Counted from the stretch's first letter, positions 6,981 through 14,678 are shown. The stretch: DNA of 19,769 bases from an uncultured Campylobacter sp. (GCF_938015785.1 NZ_CALLWC010000030.1:1-19769), one strand, 5' to 3'. Translations and numbers: made by a program. The notes: generated from the sequence alone by a model not told the origin.

Positions 6981-8538
6981 ACTCGACCCCTTCTTTTACG
7001 TCCTCGTAGCGTTTGAAATTCTCCTCAAACATCTTTGCGAGCTTATCGCGCGTGATTTTATATTCCGCCGGGTGCGTCCACGTATTAATAGGATTTAGCA
7101 GCTTCGTCTCGACGCCTGCGAGCTCTTTTGGGATCGCAAGGTTAAAAATACCAAAATTTTCAAATTCGCACTTTTTGATACTGCCGTCAAGGATCGCATT
7201 TATGCATGCGCGCGTAGCTTTGATACTCATTCGCTTGCCCACGCCGTAAGCGCCGCCGCTCCAGCCGGTGTTTACGAGATAGACGCTGACATTATGCTTG
7301 TCGATCTTTTCGCCCAGCAGCTTAGCATAAACGGTCGGGTGTAGCGGCATAAACGGCTCGCCAAAGCACGCGCTAAAGGTCGCCACAGGCTCGGTGATAC
7401 CGCGCTCGGTGCCCGCGACTTTTGCCGTATATCCGCTTAGGAAATAATACATCGCCTGCTCTTTGGTTAGTTTTGCGACCGGCGGCAAAACGCCGAATGC
7501 GTCGGCGGTTAGGAAGATTATGTTTTTGGGATGGCCGCCCGCAGAGCTTGGCTCGTAGTTATCGATATGATAGATCGGGTAGCTAACGCGGGTGTTTTCG
7601 GTCTTGCTGCCGTCTTTGTAATCCACGACGCCCGCGTCGTTGGCGACCACGTTTTCAAGCAACGCGTCGCGTTTGATCGCGGCGTAAATTTCAGGCTCGC
7701 TGCTCGGGTCTAAATTTATGCACTTCGCGTAGCAGCCGCCCTCGAAGTTAAATATCCCCTCATCGTCCCAGCCGTGCTCATCATCGCCGATTAGCTTGCG
7801 GTTTGGATCGGTCGATAGCGTCGTTTTGCCCGTGCCGCTTAGACCGAAAAATAGCGCCGTGTCGCCATTTTTACCCACGTTTGCCGAGCAGTGCATGCTT
7901 AGCTTGCCCTCAAGCGGCAGCCAGTAGTTCATCATCGAAAAAATTCCCTTTTTCATCTCGCCGCCGTACCACGTGCCGCCGATAACCGCGACGTTTTCCT
8001 CGACGTTAAAGATAACGAAAACGTCGGAGTGCAGCCCATCGCTCGCGTAATCTTCGTTTTTACATTTGCACGCGTTGTAAACGACGAAATCAGGGCTAAA
8101 TTTAGCTAGCTCGGCCTCGTTTGGACGGATGAACATATTTTTTACAAAATGCGCCTGCCACGCGACTTCGGTTACGAAACGAACGTTTTTGCGGCTGGGT
8201 TTGCTAGCGCCGCAAAATGCGTCTTGGATAAAGATTTCCTTGCCACTTAGCTGGGCTTTGGCTTTGGCTAAAAGCTTATCGAAAAGCTCTTTTGAGATAG
8301 GCTGATTTATCTTGCCCCAAGCGATGTATTTTTGGCTCGGATCTTGTTTTACGAAGTACTTATCCTTGGGGCTGCGACCCGTAAAGATGCCAGTATCGAC
8401 CATAAAGGTACCGTTGCTTGACACGCGCCCTTCATTCATCGCCTTTTCAAGCTCGAAAAGCTCGTCGTAGCTTAGGTTGTAGTTGATTTTTTTGATATTT
8501 TTAAGACCTAGTTTATCCAGATCGTTCGGAGTTGTCAT
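6955..8538 (-). CDS. pckA: Phosphoenolpyruvate carboxykinase (ATP)
   Basis: Converts oxaloacetate and ATP to phosphoenolpyruvate and CO2, the entry to gluconeogenesis; cytoplasmic. The P-loop GLSGTGKTTLS is at residues 232-242, the metal-binding LIGDDEHGWDDEG at 249-261, the substrate-binding TGRSPKDKYFV at 53-63 with Arg55, and WYGGEMKKGIFSMMNY at 190-205. The P-loop type marks the ATP-dependent class. Length (527) is typical. ATG at 8538 follows AAAGGA by six bases. It has its own TATAAT box in the 130-bp gap behind pycB and overlaps the CAP lipoprotein gene downstream. The pairing with pycB matches C. jejuni, where Campylobacter lacks a complete glycolytic uptake route and depends on gluconeogenesis from amino and organic acids. 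Confidence 0.98.
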   Translation of the reverse strand: MTTPNDLDKLGLKNIKKINYNLSYDELFELEKAMNEGRVSSNGTFMVDTGIFTGRSPKDKYFVKQDPSQKYIAWGKINQPISKELFDKLLAKAKAQLSGKEIFIQDAFCGASKPSRKNVRFVTEVAWQAHFVKNMFIRPNEAELAKFSPDFVVYNACKCKNEDYASDGLHSDVFVIFNVEENVAVIGGTWYGGEMKKGIFSMMNYWLPLEGKLSMHCSANVGKNGDTALFFGLSGTGKTTLSTDPNRKLIGDDEHGWDDEGIFNFEGGCYAKCINLDPSSEPEIYAAIKRDALLENVVANDAGVVDYKDGSKTENTRVSYPIYHIDNYEPSSAGGHPKNIIFLTADAFGVLPPVAKLTKEQAMYYFLSGYTAKVAGTERGITEPVATFSACFGEPFMPLHPTVYAKLLGEKIDKHNVSVYLVNTGWSGGAYGVGKRMSIKATRACINAILDGSIKKCEFENFGIFNLAIPKELAGVETKLLNPINTWTHPAEYKITRDKLAKMFEENFKRYEDVKEGVEFAKAGPTA

Positions 8539-8580
8539 TTTGCGTCCTTTTTAAATTAAATTTTGATAAAAGATTCCGCT

Positions 8581-8586
8581 ATTATA
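8581..8586 (-). promoter_or_regulatory. -10 box for pckA
   Basis: TATAAT within AAGCTATAATAGCGG on the minus strand, about 43 bases before the pckA ATG, preceded by an A/T-rich tract. It implies that pckA can be expressed apart from pycB. Confidence 0.6.
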
Positions 8587-8634
8587 GCTTAAAATTTAGG
8601 TGAGCTCGCTTAAGCACCGAGGATTGTCGCCATG

Positions 8635-8663
8635 AAATTTAGGCGGGAGCGCCGCCTAAATTT
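8635..8663 (-). terminator. Perfect 12-bp stem-loop directly after pycB
   Basis: AAATTTAGGCGG (8635-8646) is exactly complementary in reverse to CCGCCTAAATTT (8652-8663), leaving a five-base loop. It begins six bases after the pycB stop codon. No long T run follows on the minus strand, so it may work as a terminator/attenuator or as an mRNA 3'-end stabiliser for the upstream dctQM-pycB transcript. Confidence 0.55.
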
Positions 8664-8668
8664 AGAGC

Positions 8669-10507
8669 TTATTTTAAAATCGCGAGCACCTGATCGGCAT
8701 CGACCGTATCGCCTTGAGCAACTAAAATTTTATCGATTACACCGTCACGCGGGCTTTCGATATTTATCTCCATCTTCATCGCTTCAAGAACGATGACATT
8801 CTGTCCCGCCTTAACAGCGTCGCCTTCCTTTATTAAAATTTTAAATACGTTGCTAGGAAGCGTCGCTTTTATATCGTTATCGTCCGCACCACATCGCGCA
8901 TCACCCGCGGGCTGCTTGCTGGTAGAGTCTTGCGACTGCGGCTTTGCGGGCGCTGAGGTATCGAAGCTGACGTCGTATCGATCGCCGTTTACGAGCACAT
9001 TTTGCCCTGCAAATTCTACGCTGTAAATTTTGCCGTTAATCTTAACGTCAAATTTGCCGTTTTTAGAAATACCGCTTTGATGGCTTGCGGCGGGTGCTAC
9101 GTCCTCTTTTTTGCGGCTCATCACCTTACCCTCGCCTTTTAAAAACGCGATACCCTTTTCTTTGCACGCAAGTGCGATGAATATGTTCTCCTCGCTAGGC
9201 TCGATGCCCTGCTCGCGTAGAATCTTCTGCGCATACGCGACGCTCTTGCTCTCGTCGGCGTCGGCGATATCTACGGCGTGCTTGGTCGTAGGCTCTAAGC
9301 CCAGCTGCTCCGCCGCCATCTTAATCACGCCCTCGTCGGGTTTAACGGGCGTTTTGCCGAAATAGCCTAGCACCATCTTGCCGTAGCCCTCGGCGATCTT
9401 TTTCCACGGACCGAACATTACGTTGTTAAACGCCTGCTGGAAATAAAACTGGCTAACCGGCGTCACGCTCGTACCGAAACCGCCCTTTTCGACGACCTCG
9501 CGCATAGCCTTGATGACGGCGGGGAATTTGTCTAAAATTTTATTATCGCGCATCATCTGAGTGTTCGCTGTAAGCGCGCCTCCGGGCATCGGGCTAAACG
9601 GAATGAGCGGACTTACCTGCGTGGCCTCGGGCGGCATGAAGTAATCCTTCAAGCACTCGCCCAAAATCTCTTCGTATTTTAAAATTTTCTCTGCGTCTAG
9701 CCCCAGGTCGAAATTTTGCCCCTTCGTCGCGTGCAGCAGCGTGAGGATGTCCGGCTGGCTCGTGCCGCCGCTTACGGGATGCGCGGCAAGGTCGATGCCG
9801 TCTGCGCCCGCAACGAGCGCAGCCTGGTAACATGCGACGCTAACTCCCGCCGTCTCGTGCGTGTGCAGACGGATATGCACGCCGTCGCCTAAAATTTTAC
9901 GCGCGCGCTTGATCGTCTCATAGACCTTCTGCGGGCTACTGGTGCCGCTGGCGTCTTTGAAGCAGATACTGTCAAACGGAATCTGCGCGTCTAAAATTTG
10001 ACGCAGAATTCTCTCGTAAAACGCCGCATCATGCGCGCCGCTACATCCCGGCGGCAGATCCATCATCGTAACCACGACTTCGTGTTTAAGTCCGTGGCGA
10101 TGGATGCACTCGCCGCTAAATTTTAAATTTTCCACGTCGTTTAGCGCGTCGAAATTTCTAATCGTCGTCGTGCCGTGCTTAGCAAAAAGCTTGGCGTGCA
10201 GATCGATGATCTCGCGGCTGCCGGTATCGAGCGTGACGGTATTTACGCCGCGGCTAAGGGTCTGCAGATTCGCCTCAGGCCCCACGATGCTTCTAAATTT
10301 ATCCATCATCTCAAAGGCGTCTTCGTTTAGGTAAAAATACAGGCTCTGAAACCGCGCGCCGCCGCCGAACTCGAAGTGCGTGATGCCCGCGTCTTTGGCC
10401 GCGCTAACGGCGGGCAGGAAGTCCTGCATCGCCACGCGCGCGCCGAAAACTGACTGAAATCCGTCGCGAAAGGTCGTATCCATAACGTCGATAAGCTTTT
10501 TAGCCAT
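8669..10507 (-). CDS. pycB: Pyruvate carboxylase subunit B (carboxyltransferase plus biotin carrier)
   Basis: Transfers carboxyl from biotin to pyruvate to form oxaloacetate, working with a separate biotin carboxylase (PycA) that is not in this window. The N-terminal TIM barrel has DTTFRDGFQS at 10-19, RNFDALND at 117-124, CFKDASGTSSP at 182-192 (Lys184 is the likely carboxylated lysine) and LHTHETAG at 214-221 with the two metal-binding histidines. A conserved carboxyltransferase region continues to about 460, followed by an acidic Ala/Pro/Ser-rich linker and a biotinyl domain with EAMKM (Lys578 biotinylated). Its close match to C. jejuni PycB as I remember it favours pyruvate carboxylase over the Na+-pumping oxaloacetate decarboxylase alpha subunit, and no beta/gamma subunits are nearby. 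AGGAG precedes the ATG. It lies 41 bases behind the TRAP permease gene, probably in one transcript. Confidence 0.95.
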   Translation of the reverse strand: MAKKLIDVMDTTFRDGFQSVFGARVAMQDFLPAVSAAKDAGITHFEFGGGARFQSLYFYLNEDAFEMMDKFRSIVGPEANLQTLSRGVNTVTLDTGSREIIDLHAKLFAKHGTTTIRNFDALNDVENLKFSGECIHRHGLKHEVVVTMMDLPPGCSGAHDAAFYERILRQILDAQIPFDSICFKDASGTSSPQKVYETIKRARKILGDGVHIRLHTHETAGVSVACYQAALVAGADGIDLAAHPVSGGTSQPDILTLLHATKGQNFDLGLDAEKILKYEEILGECLKDYFMPPEATQVSPLIPFSPMPGGALTANTQMMRDNKILDKFPAVIKAMREVVEKGGFGTSVTPVSQFYFQQAFNNVMFGPWKKIAEGYGKMVLGYFGKTPVKPDEGVIKMAAEQLGLEPTTKHAVDIADADESKSVAYAQKILREQGIEPSEENIFIALACKEKGIAFLKGEGKVMSRKKEDVAPAASHQSGISKNGKFDVKINGKIYSVEFAGQNVLVNGDRYDVSFDTSAPAKPQSQDSTSKQPAGDARCGADDNDIKATLPSNVFKILIKEGDAVKAGQNVIVLEAMKMEINIESPRDGVIDKILVAQGDTVDADQVLAILK

Positions 10508-10548
10508 TTTTAGCTCCTAGGTTAAATTTAGCGTGAATTTTAATATTT

Positions 10549-11910
10549 CTAGCCTAAAAAAGCTTTTAAACCGAAAACCCCTGGAAAGATTGCGAGCGTT
10601 AATAGCACTAGAATTTGCAATAAAATAAAAGGTAGTACGCCCTTGTAAATATCCGTGGTATGGATTTGCGGCGGCGTCACGCCCTTTAAGAAAAATATCG
10701 AAAATCCAAATGGCGGCGTCATAAACGATGTTTGTAAATTTACAGCGATTAAGATCGCAAACCACACGGGATTGATATGCAAAGACTCTACTATTGGCAA
10801 AAGTATTGGCAAAATGATATATGAAATTTCGACATAATCGAGAAAAAATCCAAGCACTATGATAACTACCATCGTAAGCGCGATAAATCCCCATGCTTGG
10901 CCGGGCAGATTCTCCATAAAATTTTTCACGACCTCATCTCCGCCAGTGTAAGAAAAAATCATCGAAAATGCCGTGGCGCCCATCAAAATCATAAAAACCA
11001 TGCCCGAAATTTTAGCGGTATTTTTTAGCGCGTCATAGATCAGCCTAAACGAAAACGTGCGGTATAAAACAGCTAGCGCTATCGCACCCAAGCAGCCTAC
11101 CGACGAGCTCTCCGTAGGCGTAGCGATGCCCACAAAAATAGATCCCAAGACGAGCAAAATCAGCACGAGCACCGGCACGACGTTTTTAAGCGCGATAAAA
11201 ATTTGCTTTGATTTGCTAAGTCCCTCTAGCGGCGGAACAGGCGGTGCATAATCTTTGCAAATATATGAAATAATCGCAATATAAATCACGTAAAAACCCA
11301 CTAACACGAGTCCAGGAATAACTGCTGCAGAGAAAAGATCACCTACCGAAACCGAAAGTATATCGCCTAAAATAATCAGCACGATAGAAGGCGGAATAAT
11401 CTGCCCAAGCGTGCCCGCAGCAGCGATAGTGCCGGTAGCCAGCGGCTTATCGTAGCCGTATTTCATCATCACGGGTAGACTGATGACGCCCATAGCAATG
11501 ACAGTCGCGCCCACGATGCCCGTCGTAGCCGCAAGTAACGCGCCTACCAAAACGGTGCTGATCGCCACGCCGCCCCGTACGCCGCCGAATAAAAATGCCA
11601 TCGACTCTAATAAACGCTCCGCAAGACGAGTCTTTTGCAAAATCATACCCATCAAAATAAAAAGCGGCACCGAGATTAACAACTGATTTTCCATAATCGA
11701 GTAAATTCTATTAGGCATCAGTGAGAAAAACTGCCTGCTCATATCCTCGAAAGCTTCGGTTAAAATTTCAAAGCCCTGCGCGTAATCCCACGCCTCACTA
11801 AGTCCGTAGATAAAGCCGAAAATCACAGCCACGGCGCCGAACGTAAACGCAACGGGAAAACCGAGTAACAGCATAAAAAGCGCTGCCGCAAACATCACTA
11901 TGCCTATCAT
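10549..11910 (-). CDS. dctM: TRAP transporter large permease subunit (DctM family)
   Basis: The 12-helix-type translocation subunit of a tripartite ATP-independent periplasmic transporter, which uses the Na+ or proton gradient to import organic acids. The 453-residue protein is almost wholly hydrophobic, with family landmarks: LGFPVAF near the N-terminus, NQLLISVPLFILMGM, AATTGIVGATVIAMGVISLP, GTLGQIIPPSIVLIILGDI, VGIATPTESSSVG and MTPPFGFSIFFLKGVTPP. The last two resemble the branch often labelled mannitol/chloroaromatic, a label that does not fix a substrate. ATG 11910 is preceded by AAGGTGG; the frame is open to a TTG at 11952 without good support. It follows dctQ by 93 bases and precedes pycB by 41. 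No DctP binding protein is in the window. Confidence 0.92.
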   Translation of the reverse strand: MIGIVMFAAALFMLLLGFPVAFTFGAVAVIFGFIYGLSEAWDYAQGFEILTEAFEDMSRQFFSLMPNRIYSIMENQLLISVPLFILMGMILQKTRLAERLLESMAFLFGGVRGGVAISTVLVGALLAATTGIVGATVIAMGVISLPVMMKYGYDKPLATGTIAAAGTLGQIIPPSIVLIILGDILSVSVGDLFSAAVIPGLVLVGFYVIYIAIISYICKDYAPPVPPLEGLSKSKQIFIALKNVVPVLVLILLVLGSIFVGIATPTESSSVGCLGAIALAVLYRTFSFRLIYDALKNTAKISGMVFMILMGATAFSMIFSYTGGDEVVKNFMENLPGQAWGFIALTMVVIIVLGFFLDYVEISYIILPILLPIVESLHINPVWFAILIAVNLQTSFMTPPFGFSIFFLKGVTPPQIHTTDIYKGVLPFILLQILVLLTLAIFPGVFGLKAFLG

Positions 11911-12003
11911 AGCTCGCCACCTTTTATCTTGCCGTGGCAAAATTCCGCCCAAGCGCGAAAAGCGTAAAATTTATAGAATTTTAAATTTAAGCTCATTCTG
12001 CCC

Positions 12004-12573
12004 TCACACACTCTGTGCGCCCGAAGAATTCCCACTAAGAAATTCCGAGCCTTTGTTTTCCCTAACATCAAGCAGGGCGTTAATATTTTTAATCAAAAAT
12101 CCAAATGCGTAGATAAATAAAAACGCATAGCTAAGCGTGATTGCGGACTTGATGATCCAAAGATGCTGCATACCACCGGGATTAGCACTGGCCTCATGGC
12201 TCGTATAAGCCTCGCTCACGTAATCGATCGAAAAAAACGCCACGAGCGCCACGAATGGCAAAATGAAAAATATCGTGCCTAAGATATTTATGAGCGCTTT
12301 TGCAGTGGGACTAAATTTTTCGTAAAAAATATCCACGCGAACGTGTGCGTTTTCTTTGAGTGCGTAGGTCACACCGAATAAAAACATCGCCGAATATAGC
12401 CACCACGTAAGTTCTTGCATAGCGACGGAATTTGCGGCAGGAAAAAGATAACGCGCCACAACATTATAAAAAACGACTATAACTAAAAGCGCCAAAAATA
12501 CGATACTCAATACGCCTAAGATATTTGCGAACGCATCAAAAGCTCTTTCTAATCTGCGTAAAAAATCCCTCAA
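12004..12573 (-). CDS. dctQ: TRAP transporter small permease subunit (DctQ family)
   Basis: The four-helix partner of DctM in the inner membrane. The 189 residues show four hydrophobic segments (about 16-40, 57-76, 94-117, 143-165) and DctQ landmarks: VVARYLFP at the end of helix 1, QELTWWLYSAMFLFGVTYAL for helix 2, followed by HVRVDIFYEKFSP. The start is TTG at 12573: AAAGGG lies about seven bases upstream and no ATG comes before residue 57 in this frame. It is the first gene of the dctQM-pycB run, with an extended -10 promoter upstream. The sequence before DctM holds no periplasmic binding protein. Confidence 0.9.
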   Translation of the reverse strand: MRDFLRRLERAFDAFANILGVLSIVFLALLVIVVFYNVVARYLFPAANSVAMQELTWWLYSAMFLFGVTYALKENAHVRVDIFYEKFSPTAKALINILGTIFFILPFVALVAFFSIDYVSEAYTSHEASANPGGMQHLWIIKSAITLSYAFLFIYAFGFLIKNINALLDVRENKGSEFLSGNSSGAQSV

Positions 12574-12614
12574 AATTTTACCCTTTGCTTTAAATTTTTG
12601 CTATAAAAGCTGGG

Positions 12615-12623
12615 ATTTTAGCA
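12615..12623 (-). promoter_or_regulatory. Extended -10 promoter for dctQ
   Basis: TGCTAAAAT on the minus strand, an extended -10 element (TGN plus TAAAAT), about 42 bases before the dctQ start and preceded by a T-rich tract (ATATTTTTGC). Confidence 0.5.
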
Positions 12624-12641
12624 AAAATATCTGCAATTTAT

Positions 12642-12647
12642 TATAAA
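12642..12647 (+). promoter_or_regulatory. Possible -10 box for the DsbB-like gene
   Basis: TATAAA within TTATTATAAAATTATGC on the plus strand, about 22 bases before the ATG. The divergent dctQ promoter lies only about 20 bases away, so the two may influence each other. Confidence 0.4.
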
Positions 12648-12669
12648 ATTATGCGCGGAAAGGATTTTT

Positions 12670-13281
12670 ATGATTTTAAAATTTCAAAACAGATACTCTA
12701 AAAAATTTCTCGCTTTTTGTGCTATATGGGCGCTTTTTTGGCTAGCATTTTCATATTTTTTCTTGCAAAAATTCCTTTTTATCTATCCGGAAAGCTTTAG
12801 CATTCACGCGAGATTCGCGCTTTGCGCTGTAGCGCTAGGAGCGGTGATTTTAGTGGTTTGCGGCAAGGACGTTTACGGCGCAATCTGTGGATATGCGGTG
12901 TGGTTTTACGGCGCGGCGCTGGGCTTCGTATCGTCATTAAATTTAGCTAAAATTCACACGGTACTGCGAGGGAGCGGAGATATGAGCGGGATGAGCGGCT
13001 GTGGTGGAGCGGTGAAATTTTTAAATTTTGATCTAAGCGTAGTGCCAATTTTTAAGTCATTTAACAGCTGCGCATTCGACGTACCGGCGGTGCCAACCGA
13101 TACAATGCTAGACGGACTGCAAGCCAAACTAACGGCGCTTTATAGCGGAGGCTGGTATCTATTCCCGGCAAGTAAAAGCGTGGATCTGGCGCAATTTTGG
13201 AGTTTTATCTTTATATTTTTCGCAATTGTTTGGATGATTGGAATTTTTCTTGGATTTTTGAATAAAAAGGCGCAGAGATAA
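12670..13281 (+). CDS. DsbB-family membrane protein lacking the first CXXC pair
   Basis: A 203-residue inner-membrane protein with four hydrophobic helices (about 11-32, 47-63, 68-90, 176-197), as in DsbB, which reoxidises DsbA and passes electrons to quinone. Residues 33-48 align without gaps with E. coli DsbB: the DsbB segment PCVLCIYER is here PESFSIHAR at 40-48, so Cys41 and Cys44 are replaced by Glu and Ser while Arg48, known to contact quinone, remains. The long loop between helices 3 and 4 keeps two cysteines (Cys111 in SGCGG and Cys134 in NSCAFDVP), in the place of the DsbB Cys104/Cys130 pair. It therefore cannot use the normal quinone relay as DsbB does; it may be a repurposed or degenerate paralogue. 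ATG 12670 follows AAAGGA. It converges on a pilin-like gene. Confidence 0.72.
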   Translation: MILKFQNRYSKKFLAFCAIWALFWLAFSYFFLQKFLFIYPESFSIHARFALCAVALGAVILVVCGKDVYGAICGYAVWFYGAALGFVSSLNLAKIHTVLRGSGDMSGMSGCGGAVKFLNFDLSVVPIFKSFNSCAFDVPAVPTDTMLDGLQAKLTALYSGGWYLFPASKSVDLAQFWSFIFIFFAIVWMIGIFLGFLNKKAQR

Positions 13282-13291
13282 TCCCTGCGCC
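13264..13291 (-). terminator. Intrinsic terminator of the pilin-like gene
   Basis: On the minus strand GGCGCAG (13291-13285) pairs perfectly with CTGCGCC (13275-13269) and is followed at once by TTTTT (13268-13264). It starts seven bases after the pilin stop codon. It lies inside the last codons of the convergent dsbB-like gene; on the plus strand the same stem spans that gene's stop codon but lacks a T run. Confidence 0.82.
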
Positions 13292-13298
13292 AAAGAAG

Positions 13299-13694
13299 TT
13301 ACTGTGTAATAATTAGCAAAGCATCAGACGAATATACAGTATTTATATTCTTTAGCCCCGGCATCTCCCATACGTGAGCACATAGGCCATCTGTACTCTT
13401 TTTAAGAGTAACCTTATTTTTGCTATCGACAGTGTATGTAGCACAAACCTTATTCTTTGCGGTAATAGGATTTTTAACATTCGTCATGTTATTAAAACCT
13501 GTCGTGCTATTATCATACTCGCCTTGCGAAGTATAATAAGCCATTAGATCAGTCAGTGATGTAGATACGTTCTGCGCTGCTCTAACGACCTCTGCATCAT
13601 CGCGTGTAGCTGCTAGTTTTGGAATGGCAATTGCCCCCAAAACACCTAAAATCACGATCACGAAAATTAATTCGATCATAGTAAAGCCCTTCAT
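13299..13694 (-). CDS. Type IV pilin-like / pseudopilin protein
   Basis: A 131-residue prepilin. The N-terminus MKG-FTMIELIFVIVILG shows a three-residue leader, the prepilin peptidase site after Gly3, Glu at mature position 5, and the long hydrophobic helix (about 5-27) of type IV pilins and type II secretion pseudopilins. The globular part is short and contains Cys84 and Cys105, spaced like a disulfide-closed loop. No pilus or secretion genes lie nearby, so it is an orphan locus. It could be a minor pilin or pseudopilin of the DNA uptake system (as CtsG in C. jejuni) or a substrate of a type II-like machine; sequence does not decide. AAAGGA precedes the ATG, a TATAAT box lies about 36 bases upstream, and it has its own terminator, so it is monocistronic. 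Confidence 0.88.
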   Translation of the reverse strand: MKGFTMIELIFVIVILGVLGAIAIPKLAATRDDAEVVRAAQNVSTSLTDLMAYYTSQGEYDNSTTGFNNMTNVKNPITAKNKVCATYTVDSKNKVTLKKSTDGLCAHVWEMPGLKNINTVYSSDALLIITQ

Positions 13695-13729
13695 GTTTTT
13701 ATCCTTTGATAAAAAATTTTTGGACTTAT

Positions 13730-13735
13730 ATTATA
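13730..13735 (-). promoter_or_regulatory. -10 box of the pilin-like gene
   Basis: TATAAT within GTCCTATAATATAAG on the minus strand, 35 bases upstream of the ATG. It lies 22 bases after the cysQ stop codon, so it gives the pilin gene independent transcription. No sigma-54 type GG-GC pair is seen. Confidence 0.6.
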
Positions 13736-13757
13736 GGACGTTTACTATAAATTTAAC

Positions 13758-14531
13758 TTAAAAGTTCTTTGCGAATTCTAACATTTCAGATAAATTTTTC
13801 ACCGCATTCGCGCCGACCGCCAAATAATGGTTATTTATCAGGCTTTTTCCGTTATAAAGAGGCGCCTTCATCGTCTTTAGATCTACTACCGCTCCGCCGC
13901 TTTGATGCAGCAAAAAATCTCCTGCGGCGATGTCCCAAAGCGAACAATCACTAAATCTCGCATACGCGCTCGCACCCCCCTCGGCTAAGATACAAAATTT
14001 TATCGCAGAGCCTTTGCGCACGAGCTGCATTTTAAATTTTTGCGCGAATTGCGGGTATTTTTCGGATTTGCTATGTCGGCCGTGCATGAAGATTTGCGGC
14101 GCGCTAGCGGGGCGAGCGAGCAGCGCGCCGTTTTTATAGACTCCGCCGCCATTCGAGCTATATATGTCGCCGCTTACAGGCACGCCAATTACCGCTAAAA
14201 TCGGGCGCCCATGCTCGATCAGTGCGATGCAGACGCAAAACTCGCCGTTGCGCGCGATAAACTCCTTCGTGCCATCAAGCGGATCTATCAGCCAAAATCT
14301 CTCCTCGCTCATGCGCCGCTTGCTATCCAGCACGCGCTCTTCCGAGCAGATCGCGATGCCGCTGGGCTCTAGAGTGCGCATTATCGCATCGTTTGCCGCA
14401 AGATCGGCATTCGTAAGCGGCGATTTGTCCGCTTTGACGAAAACATCGAATTTGTCGTAGTTTTGCATTATCGCGGCGTTTGCCTTTTTTGCGGCGTCCT
14501 CAGCAAGCGCTAAAAGCTCGTTTAAATCCAT
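13758..14531 (-). CDS. cysQ: 3'(2'),5'-bisphosphate nucleotidase CysQ
   Basis: Dephosphorylates 3'-phosphoadenosine 5'-phosphate to AMP, removing a toxic by-product of sulfate assimilation; a Mg2+-dependent member of the inositol monophosphatase family. Key motifs: DKSPLTNADLAAN at 35-47, SEE at 63-65, WLIDPLDGTKEFI at 80-92 with the metal-binding aspartates, and SLWDIAAGDFLL at 197-208. The tail of the first motif and the TKEF variant favour CysQ over plain inositol monophosphatase. Length (257) is typical. ATG 14531 has AGGAG five bases upstream; an in-frame GTG at 14537 overlaps that site and is less likely. The ribosome binding site forms part of a 14-bp palindrome (14539-14552). Divergent from the SapC-family gene. 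Confidence 0.92.
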   Translation of the reverse strand: MDLNELLALAEDAAKKANAAIMQNYDKFDVFVKADKSPLTNADLAANDAIMRTLEPSGIAICSEERVLDSKRRMSEERFWLIDPLDGTKEFIARNGEFCVCIALIEHGRPILAVIGVPVSGDIYSSNGGGVYKNGALLARPASAPQIFMHGRHSKSEKYPQFAQKFKMQLVRKGSAIKFCILAEGGASAYARFSDCSLWDIAAGDFLLHQSGGAVVDLKTMKAPLYNGKSLINNHYLAVGANAVKNLSEMLEFAKNF

Positions 14532-14647
14532 CTGCACTCCTTAAATTTAAGGTAATTTTACTAAATTTAAAATTTTAAAAGTCTAAATTTCGCCGAACGA
14601 AAACGAGCAAAATTTCAAAATTCTTAAAATTTTAATATTCTTTTTTA

Positions 14648-14653
14648 TATAAT
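14648..14653 (+). promoter_or_regulatory. -10 box of the SapC-family gene
   Basis: TATAAT within TTTTTTATATAATTGC, about 25 bases before the ATG, preceded by periodic A/T runs. The position and upstream T-rich context fit a Campylobacter sigma-70 promoter. Confidence 0.65.
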
Positions 14654-14678
14654 TGCTAAAATTTTTTAAAGGATCAAC

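Noticed and set aside
8669..10507. Reading of this gene as the alpha subunit of Na+-pumping oxaloacetate decarboxylase
   Set aside because: No beta or gamma subunit genes are present and the sequence follows Campylobacter PycB closely; pyruvate carboxylase subunit B fits better.
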